A stretch of DNA of 64,000 bases from Planktomarina temperata RCA23 (GTDB taxonomy: Bacteria > Pseudomonadota > Alphaproteobacteria > Rhodobacterales > Rhodobacteraceae), in contig NZ_CP003984.1 of the NCBI RefSeq assembly GCF_000738435.1, positions 1,488,001 to 1,552,000 on the forward strand, written 5' to 3'. The notes below the pieces were generated by a model, which did not search any database, was not told where the DNA came from, and saw only the letters and a list, made by a program, of their open reading frames with translations. The translations under genes and the position numbers were made by a program. Each line of letters opens with the position of its first letter. Position 1 is the first letter of the stretch. Shown piece after piece: positions 8,541-20,312 of this stretch.

Positions 8541-9899
8541 TTAGCGGCTTCCGAACAGGTCTTCAACAAATTGAGCCAAATCATCAATTGGCCGCAATGT
8601 AATTCCCGCAATATCTTCAAGTTTTTTGGCGGCCGGCGCCAGCGCCTGACAGAAACCAAGTTTCTGCGCTTCTTTCAACCTATTTTCTGCCTGTGAGACG
8701 GGTCTTAACGCGCCTGAGAGCGAAATTTCTCCAAAAATAACGGCATCTCTTGGCAAAGCTGCGTCTTCACGGGCGGAAATTAAGGCTGCGGCCACGGCCA
8801 GGTCAGCCGCCGGTTCTGTGACACGCATACCTCCGGCCACATTTAAGTAGACATCTAGACCGGTGAAGGGGATGCCGCAGCGGGCTTCCAATACGGCAAG
8901 AATCATCGCCAGCCTTTGCCCATCCCAGCCAACAACGGAGCGTCGCGCCTGCCCGTGCGGCGAGGGGGCGACAAGGGCTTGAAACTCGCAGAGGACTGGG
9001 CGCGTGCCCTCTATCCCGGCAAAGACCGCGGAGCCTGCTGTTGTCTTACCGCGTTCGGACAAAAAGAGAGCAGAGGGGTTTTTGACTTCGACCAAACCCT
9101 TGCCGGTCATCTCAAAAACACCAATTTCATCGGCCGGCCCGAAGCGGTTTTTCACGGCGCGCAGCAGGCGAAACTGATGATTGCGCTCGCCTTCGAAATA
9201 TAAAACCGTATCGACCATATGCTCCACTACCCGTGGCCCGGCGATTTGCCCGTCTTTGGTGACATGCCCGACCATAATCACCGCCACGCCCTTGCGTTTG
9301 GCATAGCTGGTCAGCTCATGGGCAGAGGATCTTACTTGGCTAACCGAGCCGGGGGCCGCTTCGATGTGATCGGCCCACATGGTTTGAATGGAATCGATGA
9401 TGACCAAATCGGGCTTTTCAGCATCCAAGGTGGTCAGAATATCGCGCAGATTGGTCTCAGCGGCGAGGATCACAGGGCTTTCGCTAAGACCAAGGCGTTG
9501 GGCGCGCATGCGCACCTGCGCCGTGGCTTCCTCGCCAGAGATGTAAATGACCTTCAAACCATTGCGGGCGAAACGTGCGGCGGCCTGCAGCAACAGAGTG
9601 GATTTGCCGATCCCAGGATCCCCACCGACCAAGAGCGCGCTGGCCTTGACCAATCCGCCTCCCAAAACCCGGTCCAATTCTGCCACGCCAGCCATGGTGC
9701 GCGCGGGCGGTTCTTCCACCGTGGCCAGATCGGTCAGCGTGATGGTCCGGCCCCGTTTGCCGCCAAGGGTTTTGCCTGGACCGGCCGAGAGCGGACCTTG
9801 GTCCACCAGAGTGTTCCACTCCATGCAGCTGTCGCATTGACCGGCCCATTTGCTATGAGACGCGCCGCATTTGCTGCAGGTGAATGTCGCTTTGGCCAT
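8541..9899 (-). CDS. radA: DNA repair protein RadA
   Basis: 452 residues. An N-terminal zinc finger (Cys8, Cys11, Cys22, Cys25) is followed by Walker A GGDPGIGKST at about 92-101, the RadA-specific KNRFG motif, and a C-terminal Lon-like domain. RadA is a RecA-like branch-migration helicase that acts in recombinational repair. Length and all motifs are standard. Confidence 0.97.
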   Translation of the reverse strand: MAKATFTCSKCGASHSKWAGQCDSCMEWNTLVDQGPLSAGPGKTLGGKRGRTITLTDLATVEEPPARTMAGVAELDRVLGGGLVKASALLVGGDPGIGKSTLLLQAAARFARNGLKVIYISGEEATAQVRMRAQRLGLSESPVILAAETNLRDILTTLDAEKPDLVIIDSIQTMWADHIEAAPGSVSQVRSSAHELTSYAKRKGVAVIMVGHVTKDGQIAGPRVVEHMVDTVLYFEGERNHQFRLLRAVKNRFGPADEIGVFEMTGKGLVEVKNPSALFLSERGKTTAGSAVFAGIEGTRPVLCEFQALVAPSPHGQARRSVVGWDGQRLAMILAVLEARCGIPFTGLDVYLNVAGGMRVTEPAADLAVAAALISAREDAALPRDAVIFGEISLSGALRPVSQAENRLKEAQKLGFCQALAPAAKKLEDIAGITLRPIDDLAQFVEDLFGSR

Positions 9900-9976
9900 G
9901 TGGTGTCCTTTTCATCTGGCCTTGAGATATAGGGTGCTGCCGATAAAGTAAGCCTGAAAATGTTGAAAGTTACGGA

Positions 9977-10723
9977 TTAACGCAGGGTCTCAATTGGACC
10001 TTCGGCGCGACCATTCACAAATTGCTCCACATAGGGATCGCCGCTTTGCGCCATATCTGTCTGACGACCGCTCCATTGAATGGTCCCGCGATGCAGCATG
10101 GCCACTTTATCGGCGATGGTGTGCACAGAGGTCATGTCATGCGTTATGGTCATGGCCGTCACGCCCATCTCCACGACGATTTCGCGGATCAATTCGTTGA
10201 TGACATCGGACATAATGGGGTCGAGCCCGGTGGTGGGTTCATCAAAGAAAATAATTTCTGGTTCGGCGGCAATGGCTCTCGCAAGGCTGACACGTTTTTG
10301 CATGCCGCCTGAGAGCTCGGCCGGAAAACGATCTGCCACGTCCGGCGCCAGACCCACGCGGCGCAATTTTTCGATGGCAATTTCGCGGGCCTCTGCCAGG
10401 GGTCGTTTGAGCGCGCCGCGCTGAAGCCGAAAGGCCACATTTTGCCAGACCGGCATCGAATCGAACAGCGCACCGCCTTGAAACAGCATGCCAAAGCGGC
10501 TCAGAAAGGCGTCTCGTTTGACTTGGGTGACATCTTGGCCATCAACCAAAATGCGTCCGCTATCGGGTTCGACTAGGCCCAAAACCGTTTTGATCAAAAC
10601 AGATTTTCCGGTGCCCGAACCACCGATGATCACCATGCTTTCGCCGCGCTCGACGGTTAAATTCACCCCACGCAGCACATGATTGGAGCCAAAGGATTTA
10701 TGTATGTTTTCAAAGGTTATCAT
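9977..10723 (-). CDS. mlaF: ABC transporter ATPase, MlaF type
   Basis: 248 residues from the ATG at 10723, which overlaps the permease stop (ATGA); a longer in-frame extension upstream is unlikely. Walker A is GGSGTGKSVLIK, the signature is LSGGMQKR, and Walker B runs into IIFFDEPTTGLDP. Paired with an MlaE permease, it belongs to the system that moves phospholipids between the membranes. MlaD and the periplasmic partner are not in this window. Confidence 0.9.
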   Translation of the reverse strand: MITFENIHKSFGSNHVLRGVNLTVERGESMVIIGGSGTGKSVLIKTVLGLVEPDSGRILVDGQDVTQVKRDAFLSRFGMLFQGGALFDSMPVWQNVAFRLQRGALKRPLAEAREIAIEKLRRVGLAPDVADRFPAELSGGMQKRVSLARAIAAEPEIIFFDEPTTGLDPIMSDVINELIREIVVEMGVTAMTITHDMTSVHTIADKVAMLHRGTIQWSGRQTDMAQSGDPYVEQFVNGRAEGPIETLR

Positions 10724-11508
10724 GCTGTAAAGAATACCGCTGTGAGCAGGAAATTTGCCGCCAAAATCAAAACCGCTGCCGCTTGCACGGAAGCTTTGGT
10801 TGCCGCGCCCACGCCCTGCGCGCCGCGGCCCGAGTTCAGCCCATAATAGCATCCCATCAATGTGGCGATAAATCCAAAGGCCATGCCCTTGGCCATTGAG
10901 GAGAGGATATCGGCAGAGGTTAGGAAGTTCATCGTGTTTAAAATATAGGTGGCGGGGTTAAAGCCTAGGGTTTGTGTGGCGACGATAAAACCGCCAAAAA
11001 TGCCGATGCTATCGGCCACGGCGACCAAGACGGGCCCCGCCATGAGCCCAGCCAAGACCCGCGGCATCACCAAATATTTCATTGGGGCGGTGGACAGGGT
11101 GACAAGCGCATCAATTTGTTCCGTGACTTTCATCGTGGCCATTTCAGCGGCGATGGAACTTGTGACACGCGCAGCAATCATCAACCCCACCAAAACCGGT
11201 CCCAATTCGCGCACCATGCCAATGGCAACAATTTGCGGCACAACCTCAGGAGCGTTGAAGCGCGACCCGCCGGAGTAAATTTGCAAAGCCAAAGCCGCCC
11301 CCGTGAACAGGGCGGTCAGGCCGACGACGGGCAGGGACAGGTAGCCAACATTCAACAGCGCGGTGAAAAATTCGCGCAGATAAAATGGCGGGCGAAAGAC
11401 ATGGGACAGGGTGGCCAGCGCAAAGAGCACCAAACGGCCCAAAGCGGAAATCGCATCGATGCATAAGCGCCCCAGCGCACGGACAATCAAGATCATCTGC
11501 GCGCTCAC
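10720..11508 (-). CDS. mlaE: ABC transporter permease, MlaE type
   Basis: 262 residues. It has the MlaE family pattern: a hydrophobic protein with [20 protein letters not shown] and [24 protein letters not shown] overlaps with alr upstream and mlaF downstream show an alr-mlaE-mlaF unit. It is the inner-membrane component of a lipid transporter. Confidence 0.93.
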   Translation of the reverse strand: MSAQMILIVRALGRLCIDAISALGRLVLFALATLSHVFRPPFYLREFFTALLNVGYLSLPVVGLTALFTGAALALQIYSGGSRFNAPEVVPQIVAIGMVRELGPVLVGLMIAARVTSSIAAEMATMKVTEQIDALVTLSTAPMKYLVMPRVLAGLMAGPVLVAVADSIGIFGGFIVATQTLGFNPATYILNTMNFLTSADILSSMAKGMAFGFIATLMGCYYGLNSGRGAQGVGAATKASVQAAAVLILAANFLLTAVFFTA

Positions 11509-12548
11509 TGATTCACATAACGCCGCGCATAGCGAGCGCCCAGCGATGTGAGAATTTCATAACCGATCGTCCCGGCTTTATCTGCCAATTCATCCACCGA
11601 TTGATAGGGACACAGGATATCCAAAGTCTCGGGCAATTGTGGCAAGGCTGTGACATCCACGCCAATCATATCCATTGAGACCCGTCCGACGATGGGGCAG
11701 GCCTGGCCCTCGTGCCACAGTGACGCGTTATTGGACAGGGCGCGCAGCAGCCCATCGGCATAGCCGGCGGCGACAGTTGCGATCCGGGCAGGGGCACTGG
11801 CGCTCCAACTGTTGCCATAGCCCACGGTTTCCCCTTCCGCGACATCGCGGATTTGAATCACCGGCAAAGACAAATGCACCACAGATTCGGCGTGAGCATA
11901 GGGCGCGCCGCCATAAAGGCCGATACCCGGGCGGGTCATGTCAAAATGATACTCCGGTCCCAGTAGTATCCCGCCCGTCGCGGCCAGCGAGCGTTTCAAG
12001 CCCAAGCCATCGGTCATTGCGCAAAATTGCGCCAATTGTTGCCGGTTCATCGGATGATCGGGTTCATCGGCACAGGCCAGGTGACTCATGACCAAACTTG
12101 GGTTTAATCCAACCACCAAATCCCGTACCGCCTCCCATTCCGAGGCCTCCATGCCCAAGCGGTTCATGCCGGTGTCAAGTTGGACGCCAAAGGCATGGCC
12201 GGGAAGGGCTTCCAAATGGCGCGTCAGCTGGTCGAAAGAGTTAAGCAAGGGCACGAGATGCAGATCATGGATCATGTCCGTATCGCCCCGCATGTGCCCA
12301 GAGAATACATAAATAGTCACATTATCGCCCAATTCACGGCGAATTGCCGAGGCCTCTTCTGCGGCGGCCACAAAGAAATGTCGCACCCCCGCAGGATAGA
12401 GCGTGCGTGCAACCCGCCCGGAATCCAGACCATAGCCATCGGCTTTGACCACAGCGGCCGTTTCAACATTTTCGGCAGACATGCGATCCAAAGTGGACCA
12501 ATTGTTGGTGATCCCCTTCAGATTAATCGTTAAATTTCCTGTGCTCAT
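11505..12548 (-). CDS. alr: Alanine racemase
   Basis: 347 residues, slightly short for the family. The PLP lysine is in [12 protein letters not shown] (Lys35), and the second catalytic region with its Tyr is near [15 protein letters not shown]. It makes D-alanine for peptidoglycan. It is translationally coupled to mlaE, which places wall precursor supply and envelope lipid transport in one transcript. Confidence 0.95.
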   Translation of the reverse strand: MSTGNLTINLKGITNNWSTLDRMSAENVETAAVVKADGYGLDSGRVARTLYPAGVRHFFVAAAEEASAIRRELGDNVTIYVFSGHMRGDTDMIHDLHLVPLLNSFDQLTRHLEALPGHAFGVQLDTGMNRLGMEASEWEAVRDLVVGLNPSLVMSHLACADEPDHPMNRQQLAQFCAMTDGLGLKRSLAATGGILLGPEYHFDMTRPGIGLYGGAPYAHAESVVHLSLPVIQIRDVAEGETVGYGNSWSASAPARIATVAAGYADGLLRALSNNASLWHEGQACPIVGRVSMDMIGVDVTALPQLPETLDILCPYQSVDELADKAGTIGYEILTSLGARYARRYVNQ

Positions 12549-12629
12549 GGGGCGCTTCGGTCCTGCTATTTATAGATTTCACGGGGATTTTATGCGCCGA
12601 ATTGGGCAGAGGGTCAATCGACTGATGCT

Positions 12630-14120
12630 CTAGAATTCATCCTCAAGCGATTGTTGCCATGGTTTGACGAGATTGCCAAAGCGGGTGAACTGCCCTTCAA
12701 AACTCAACTCGACTGTGCCAATTGGCCCATGCCGTTGCTTTCCGATGACCACCTCGGCCTTGCCATGTAGGCGCTCCATCTCTTCTTGCCATTGGCCCAT
12801 TTTGTCCAGCTCATGATCACCCGGTTTTTCGCGCTCTTTGTAATATTCCTCGCGGAACACAAACATCACCACATCCGCATCTTGCTCAATCGAGCCAGAT
12901 TCGCGCAGATCGGACAATTGTGGCCGCTTGTCTTCACGGTTTTCCACCTGACGCGAGAGCTGTGAAAGGGCAACCACTGGAATATCAAGCTCTTTGGCGA
13001 TGGCTTTGAGGCCCATAGTGATCTCGGAAATCTCATTCACCCGGTTTTCTGACCGTCCAGTGCCGCGGACCAGTTGAAGATAATCCACAAATAATGCGTC
13101 CAGCCCATGGGTTCGCTTCAAACGGCGTGCGCGGGCGGCCAGCTGGCTGATCGGCAGGGCCGGGGTATCATCAATGAACAAAGGCGCCGCCTCCAGCTCT
13201 TTGGCCGCATCGACAATTCGGCGAAACTCGCTTTCGGTAAAGTCGCCCCGGCGAATTTGATTTGAGGGGATTTCTGCCACCTCGGATAAAATACGCGATG
13301 CAAGCTGTTCGGCTGACATTTCTAGGCTGAAAAAGCCAACAACCCCGCCGTCGACCGCACCCTCTTCGCCAGAGGTGGTGATGCCCTTTTTATAGGCCCG
13401 TGCGATGTTGAAGGCGATATTGGTGGCCAGTGAGGTTTTGCCCATTGAGGGGCGGCCAGCCAAGATCAAAAGATCTGACCGATGCAGCCCGCCCAGTTTT
13501 TTGTCCATATCAATCAGCCCGGTCGACACGCCCGCAAGACCGCCTTCGCGTTGATAGGCGGCATTGGCGACTTTGACCGCATCGGTGACGGCGGTCAGAA
13601 AGGATTGAAAGCCTTGCTCAGTCTGGCCCTGCTCGGCCAAAGCATAGAGCTTTTGTTCGGCTTCAACGATTTGCTCTTTAGGTTCGCTTTGCACATCCAC
13701 ACGGGCCGCCTTCGCCGCGATATCATTGCCCACCTCGATCAACTCGCGGCGGATGGCCAGATCGTAGATCATTTCGGCATAATCGCGCACGGCAAAGGAG
13801 GATATTGCCGCGCCCGCGAGTCGCATCAAATAGGCGGGCCCGCCTAATTCTGCCAGCCCGGCATCATCTTCCAAAAAGGCCTTCAAAGTGACGGGGCTTG
13901 CCAGATTGTTTTTGGCAATACGCGCTGCGGCGGTCTCAAATATCCGCGCATGGACCGGGTCATAAAAATGCTCTGCCCGCAAAATCTGCGCGACGCGGTC
14001 GAATAGATCGTTGTTTGTGAGGATGGCGCCAAGCAATTGTTGCTCGGCCTCAATGGAATGCGGCACGCCAAGAGGGGCCACCTCATTTGCTGGGGGCTGC
14101 AGATTCGCAATCTCATTCAT
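12630..14120 (-). CDS. dnaB: Replicative DNA helicase DnaB
   Basis: 496 residues. The N-terminal domain opens with PHSIEAEQQLLGAIL, and the RecA-like domain has Walker A GRPSMGKTSLA at about 222-232, then FFSLEMSAEQLASRIL and the DYLQL segment. There is no intein. It unwinds DNA ahead of the replisome. A perfect DnaA box and two one-base-off boxes lie in the 230 bp upstream. Confidence 0.97.
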   Translation of the reverse strand: MNEIANLQPPANEVAPLGVPHSIEAEQQLLGAILTNNDLFDRVAQILRAEHFYDPVHARIFETAAARIAKNNLASPVTLKAFLEDDAGLAELGGPAYLMRLAGAAISSFAVRDYAEMIYDLAIRRELIEVGNDIAAKAARVDVQSEPKEQIVEAEQKLYALAEQGQTEQGFQSFLTAVTDAVKVANAAYQREGGLAGVSTGLIDMDKKLGGLHRSDLLILAGRPSMGKTSLATNIAFNIARAYKKGITTSGEEGAVDGGVVGFFSLEMSAEQLASRILSEVAEIPSNQIRRGDFTESEFRRIVDAAKELEAAPLFIDDTPALPISQLAARARRLKRTHGLDALFVDYLQLVRGTGRSENRVNEISEITMGLKAIAKELDIPVVALSQLSRQVENREDKRPQLSDLRESGSIEQDADVVMFVFREEYYKEREKPGDHELDKMGQWQEEMERLHGKAEVVIGKQRHGPIGTVELSFEGQFTRFGNLVKPWQQSLEDEF

Positions 14121-14194
14121 ATCCGACTCCTCAATGCCTCACGCTTACTGCAAGTCAGGATGTTTGGCTATGTAGAACAGATCGGTGCACAACC

Positions 14195-14334
14195 TGTGGA
14201 TAAACCTCAGATTGCGCGCTCATATGGCCATATTTCACGGTTCTGCGCTAGATATAGTGGTGCGAAATCACCGATATACTCTGCGCCATATCAAATCCGC
14301 CATCGGCCGTCAGCTTGTCCACATTTTGCCCACA
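14195..14334. promoter_or_regulatory. DnaA-box cluster upstream of dnaB
   Basis: A perfect DnaA box (TTATCCACA, reverse complement at 14195-14203) is followed by TTGTCCACA (14315-14323) and TTGCCCACA (14326-14334), each one or two bases from consensus. An A+T-rich dyad (GGTG-N6-CACC) lies between them. The cluster sits in the dnaB/pyrE gap. It may be a DnaA-controlled promoter; there is too little here to call a replication origin. Confidence 0.5.
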
Positions 14335-14353
14335 GGTTTATACCGGAAAATGC

Positions 14354-15031
14354 TTATTTGGCGCGTGCCTCTTGCCACTCTTCTGGAGATTTCAGAAAGA
14401 TTTCCACCTCGCGCAGGGTCTTGCTGTCAAATGTGCCCTGTGCACGGGCTTCCGCCAGCACATCCCACCAGGTGCACAGATGATGCAATGTCACCCCATG
14501 ATCGCCCAAGGTTTTTTCAGTCTGAGGGAAAATCCCGTAATAGAAAATCACGGCCGTATGAGCGCAGGTTGCGCCCGTCTCACGAATGGCATCGACAAAG
14601 GAGATTTTGGATCCACCATCGGTGGTCAAATCCTCGACCAGCAAAACCCGTTGCCCTTCGGACATGGCCCCTTCGATGCGGGCATTTCGGCCGTAGCCTT
14701 TGGGTTTCTTGCGCACATAGGTCATCGGGAGCGCCATGCGCTCGGCCACCCAGGCGCCAAATGGGATGCCGGCGGTCTCACCGCCTGCCACATTGTCAAA
14801 CGCTTCAAACCCGGCGTTGCGCATAACAGTAACGGTCAGAAAATCCATCAAAGTGCTGCGAATACGCGGGAAGGAAATCAGTTTGCGGCAATCAATATAG
14901 GTTGGAGAGGGCTTGCCGGAGGCCAAAACAAAGGGCTCATCTGCATTGAAATGCACAGCTTTAATTTCCAGCAGCATTCTGGCGGTCAACCGCGCGATTT
15001 CGCGTTGGTCGGGATAGCTTGTTGGTATCAT
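14354..15031 (-). CDS. pyrE: Orotate phosphoribosyltransferase
   Basis: 225 residues. It carries the PRPP-binding motif [14 protein letters not shown] and the orotate-site region ([19 protein letters not shown]) of PyrE. It converts orotate to OMP in pyrimidine synthesis. pyrC ends 26 nt upstream on the same strand, so pyrC-pyrE are probably co-transcribed. Confidence 0.96.
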   Translation of the reverse strand: MIPTSYPDQREIARLTARMLLEIKAVHFNADEPFVLASGKPSPTYIDCRKLISFPRIRSTLMDFLTVTVMRNAGFEAFDNVAGGETAGIPFGAWVAERMALPMTYVRKKPKGYGRNARIEGAMSEGQRVLLVEDLTTDGGSKISFVDAIRETGATCAHTAVIFYYGIFPQTEKTLGDHGVTLHHLCTWWDVLAEARAQGTFDSKTLREVEIFLKSPEEWQEARAK

Positions 15032-15057
15032 GAGCAGGGCCCTTTGTTGCTATGCGC

Positions 15058-16098
15058 TCAGCTCGTCACGGTCCAGTGAAGATCAAAGCCAGGATTAAAG
15101 AGAGTGACCGGACCGGCGCCCGTGTCGATATGGGTGGCAAATTGTACCGGATCGCCCTTGGTTAGGGTGATCGTATCGGCATTTGGCGCCAGGCCGTAAA
15201 ACTGCGGACCAAACAGCGCGGTGAAGCCTTCGAGCCGATCCAGCGCAGCGGCAGCCTCAAAAACCTCCGCCAAACACGACATGGTATTGGTGGCCGAAAA
15301 CACACCCGCGCATCCGCAGGCGCTTTGCTTTGCGTCATCGGTGTGCGGGGCGCTGTCGGTGCCGAGAAAATAGCACGGATTGCCACTTGTGGCGGCCTCA
15401 AGTAGGGCCAGGCGATGGGTTTCACGTTTGGCCACGGGCAGGCAATAATAATGCGGCCTGATCCCACCGGCGAGAATATGATTGCGGTTGATGATCAGGT
15501 GATGGGTAGTAATCGTGGCGGCCAGCTGGCCCGGATCAGATTTGGCATAGGCCGCAGCCTCCGCAGTTGTGATATGCTCCATGACCACTTTAAGACCCGG
15601 CACCCGGCGGCGCAGGGGATCTAGAACCCGGTCAATGAACACGGCCTCGCGGTCAAAAATATCGATATCTGCATCGGTGACCTCGCCATGCACGCACATG
15701 GGCATGCCAATCTCGGCCATCTTTTCCAGCACCGGTTGCACCTTGTCAAAATCTGTCACGCCGCTGGCGGAATTTGTTGTCGCCCCGGCAGGATAGAGTT
15801 TGGCCGCCGTCACCAGTCCAGAAGCATGGGCCGCGGCCAGGTCCTCGGGGTCGGTTTGCTCGGTCAAATAGAGCGTCATCAGCGGCTGGAAATTTGAGCC
15901 AGCGGGCAGGGCGCCCAGAATGCGGCTGAGATAGGCCGCGGCTTGGGCGGCCGTCACCACCGGCGGAACCAGATTCGGCATGATAATGGCGCGTCCAAAA
16001 TCGCGCGCAGTTTCTGGCGCCACGGCTGCCAGCATATCGCCATCGCGCAGGTGCACATGCCAATCATCGGGGCGGGTAAGAGTCAAACGATCTGTCAT
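15058..16098 (-). CDS. pyrC: Dihydroorotase, class II
   Basis: 346 residues, typical for the short class II enzyme. The metal site HVHLRDG is near the N-terminus ([13 protein letters not shown]), the region with the carboxylated lysine is AKLYPAG, and later ligands appear in MEHITT and LGTDSAPH. It closes carbamoyl-aspartate to dihydroorotate. It is the first gene of pyrC-pyrE. Confidence 0.96.
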   Translation of the reverse strand: MTDRLTLTRPDDWHVHLRDGDMLAAVAPETARDFGRAIIMPNLVPPVVTAAQAAAYLSRILGALPAGSNFQPLMTLYLTEQTDPEDLAAAHASGLVTAAKLYPAGATTNSASGVTDFDKVQPVLEKMAEIGMPMCVHGEVTDADIDIFDREAVFIDRVLDPLRRRVPGLKVVMEHITTAEAAAYAKSDPGQLAATITTHHLIINRNHILAGGIRPHYYCLPVAKRETHRLALLEAATSGNPCYFLGTDSAPHTDDAKQSACGCAGVFSATNTMSCLAEVFEAAAALDRLEGFTALFGPQFYGLAPNADTITLTKGDPVQFATHIDTGAGPVTLFNPGFDLHWTVTS

Positions 16099-16251
16099 GG
16101 CTGCTGTTTAACCGGGCCGGCGGGGCGCTGCCAGTGCAAATTTGCCTCATAGGGCAGGCGTTTTCAATCCAGCGCCCGCCTCTTGTATAGCGCGGCGGCA
16201 CGACACATGTTAACGGTTTGGAAACTCGTCACGAAAATAGGAGATGCGCCG

Positions 16252-16548
16252 ATGTTGACCTTTGTCCTGTCTGTGATTGCAGGCTTCGCCACCCCTTTTG
16301 TTGAGCCATTTTTGACCAAATTGATCCAGCCGCGTTTGGATGAATTTCCGGTGCATGAGGGCGAATACCGCACGATTACCTTTGTATTGCTGCTGCTCGG
16401 CGTCGCCATCGCGGCGATTTCTTCGGGCGTTATGGTCTCGGCGTTCACGGTCTTATTCGGCGGGCTCTTGGGGCTTTTCGGGGTGCGCCTGTTCAAAGCG
16501 ATCAAATCTTTGATCGACGGCGCCGAAAGAGATGCCCAGGATCGCTAG
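16252..16548 (+). CDS. Small two-helix membrane protein, unknown function
   Basis: 98 residues from the ATG at 16252, which has AGGAGA upstream; an in-frame ATG at 16183 lacks one. Two hydrophobic stretches (about residues 1-17 and 42-80) flank a polar loop (RLDEFPVHEGEYRT). No family is recognised with confidence. It is divergent from pyrC and is followed by the DUF1127 gene on the same strand. Confidence 0.65.
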   Translation: MLTFVLSVIAGFATPFVEPFLTKLIQPRLDEFPVHEGEYRTITFVLLLLGVAIAAISSGVMVSAFTVLFGGLLGLFGVRLFKAIKSLIDGAERDAQDR

Positions 16549-16658
16549 GCGCCAGCCGATCTATGCAATCGCTGCATAGCGGGATTGTGGTTTTTCGCAG
16601 TGCACAACCCTTTGGATCGTCCCTATCTACAGGTCAACGAAACACAGGAGTTTTTCAA

Positions 16659-16880
16659 ATGGCAATTATCGTAGACGTCCCACAAGGCAACCGCATCGCC
16701 GCGGGTTTGAACCGTGTGTTGAGCGGCTTTCTCAACTTTCTGGTGTCGATCAGCACAGCGCAATCGCGGGTGCGTCAGATTGAATTTCTCTGCGCCCTGT
16801 CGGATGAAGAGTTGGCCCAACGCGGGTTGACCCGTCAAGACATCGTGCGCCACGTCTACCGCGACGCCTATTACATCTAA
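16659..16880 (+). CDS. DUF1127 domain protein
   Basis: 73 residues from the ATG at 16659, which has CAGGAG upstream. The C-terminal half (ALSDEELAQRGLTRQDIVRH) is the DUF1127 signature with the arginine-rich helix. Small DUF1127 proteins in alphaproteobacteria have been linked to RNA turnover and phosphate or carbon adaptation. The function of this one is not shown. Confidence 0.85.
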   Translation: MAIIVDVPQGNRIAAGLNRVLSGFLNFLVSISTAQSRVRQIEFLCALSDEELAQRGLTRQDIVRHVYRDAYYI

Positions 16881-16913
16881 GACTCCGTGCCTCAGCCCTT
16901 GCCCCTCAGCTGG

Positions 16914-17732
16914 TCATTCCGCTTCTGATAGGCTTGCAACTTTGCGACCAAAATCTGTTATTTTGTACACATTAGGGTGACGAATCGTCACAAGTTTATG
17001 CTGTTCTAAACTGGCGAGATCACTTTTTGGGTTAAAAGCTAGATTACAAATGGCGTCGCGTGATTGTGGATCAATAATTTGTAAGCTTGAATAAGCTGGA
17101 TCATCTTTGAATAAAGTTACTATTCCAATTCCGTCGTCGAGTTGCGCAAGCGCACCCAGGATCGCTTTGTCCATATAACTGAGCTGATGGAAAATGGCCG
17201 TTCTTAATAGGTCTTCGTCAATTGGGTCGACATCTTCCTCTTCGCGTGTGGATTGTAGCGCGTCCAGGTCCTGTTGCACCTGTTCTTTTTCGTCTTCGTT
17301 CAGCTGCGCTTCTTCAATTTTCGTTTTTCTTTCAATAGCATGATCGACAATCTCGTTTTCGATTTCAGCCTTCTTTTGCAACAATTCTGCCCTAAAATCC
17401 AATCGTTTGGAGCTTCGGTCTTCCGCGAGTCTGTCGGCATGTAATCTACTCTGATGTATCGCCTGCGCCCCGAGCCAGTCCATGACTAGGGAAATCCATG
17501 GCTTTGCTGCGGCAAACAAGAAACCCGCAATGACGGGACCGACAAAGAGGCTGCACCAACCCGTGTGGCTCTCGAAATAGGTAAATCGCGTGACAAGCGC
17601 GGTGTCGCTTGCGACGAGAAAAAGAAGCGGCTGCCAATTCCACAGCAGGAAGGCAATTAAGATGCTGCCGATCCAAGGGGTGCGCATCCGCTCTTGAAAG
17701 GCTTGCAGGCTTTGGGCAAAAAAATCCGTCAT
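16914..17732 (-). CDS. Membrane-anchored coiled-coil protein with C-terminal winged-helix-like region
   Basis: 272 residues from the ATG at 17732. Two membrane helices occupy roughly residues 20-45 and 60-85. A charged coiled-coil follows at about 100-180 (rich in K, E, R and Q, e.g. KKAEIENEIVDHAIERKTK). The C-terminal 90 residues contain a pattern like a winged helix (LASLEQHKLVTIRHPNVYKI, then TDFGRKVA). I do not recognise the family. It lies alone between the DUF1127 gene and a dispersed repeat, is more A+T-rich than its neighbours, and could be acquired. A role in membrane-linked sensing is only a guess. Confidence 0.7.
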   Translation of the reverse strand: MTDFFAQSLQAFQERMRTPWIGSILIAFLLWNWQPLLFLVASDTALVTRFTYFESHTGWCSLFVGPVIAGFLFAAAKPWISLVMDWLGAQAIHQSRLHADRLAEDRSSKRLDFRAELLQKKAEIENEIVDHAIERKTKIEEAQLNEDEKEQVQQDLDALQSTREEEDVDPIDEDLLRTAIFHQLSYMDKAILGALAQLDDGIGIVTLFKDDPAYSSLQIIDPQSRDAICNLAFNPKSDLASLEQHKLVTIRHPNVYKITDFGRKVASLSEAE

Positions 17733-17842
17733 AATAACCAAGATCAAAAATGGGCAATATGCGGATGTTTAGAAATCTAGACGTATTTTGCAAGCTAGAT
17801 TGTTGATATATCTGCCATAATGGTGAGTGCTGTTATATTGCG

Positions 17843-17936
17843 ATGGTGAATGCGCCTGCCGGGGTGCAGGCAGGCGCAGCCCGGTGTGGCCACCGGGCAA
17901 AGTCATTTGGCTTGGCGGCTCGGGTATGCAGAGGTC
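17843..17936 (+). repeat. Two-hairpin dispersed repeat, copy 1
   Basis: A 94-bp element that recurs in inverted orientation at 43565-43658, with about 82 of 94 positions identical by eye. It holds two strong palindromes: GCGCCTGCC/GGCAGGCGC with an 8-nt loop, and GCCCGGTG/CACCGGGC with a 4-nt loop. The hairpin half is better conserved than the flank. It resembles a REP-type element. Confidence 0.85.
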
Positions 17937-18005
17937 TTTAATGGCGAAAAAAATCATCGACCCGCAGCCTTGCCGAGGGTGGTTTGCAGCTGCTGTCAGG
18001 GGAAA

Positions 18006-18037
18006 AGCAAAAACTCCCCGCCGGGGCGAGGAGTTTT
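18006..18037 (-). terminator. Rho-independent terminator after mdh
   Basis: On the minus strand, AACTCC-T-CGCC pairs with GGCG-G-GGAGTT around a CC loop and is followed by a T-rich run. It lies about 40 nt beyond the mdh stop. Confidence 0.85.
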
Positions 18038-18075
18038 CAAGTTTGTGCGCGCCGCCTTTGCGGTGGCGATAGCTC

Positions 18076-20108
<2,033 letters not shown>

Positions 20109-20112
<4 letters not shown>

Positions 20113-20312
20113 AGATTTACAGATTTTTGACCGACGACGATTCGTCTCAGTTTTGCCATAAAGTGACCGAAGCCCTGTCCAAAGGATGGGAGCTTTATGG
20201 CGATCCGACCTATGCCCATGATGCAACCGTTGGAGTCATGCGCTGCGGCCAGGCGGTCGTGAAGGAGATTGAAGGGGCGTATAGCCCTGAGATGAAACTG
20301 GGAGCGCAATAA
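20109..20312 (+). CDS. DUF1737 small protein
   Basis: 67 residues with a GTG start overlapping the mcl2 stop; its own stop overlaps the mch ATG (TAATG). The motifs KIYRFLTDDDSSQFCHKV and LSKGWELYGDPTYA match DUF1737. Its position between mcl2 and mch, with overlaps on both sides, suggests a fixed stoichiometric role with these enzymes. No function is known. Confidence 0.82.

Noticed and set aside
14195-14334. Chromosomal replication origin near dnaB
   Set aside because: Three boxes are too few and no dnaA, hemE or A+T-rich unwinding region with 13-mers is seen.
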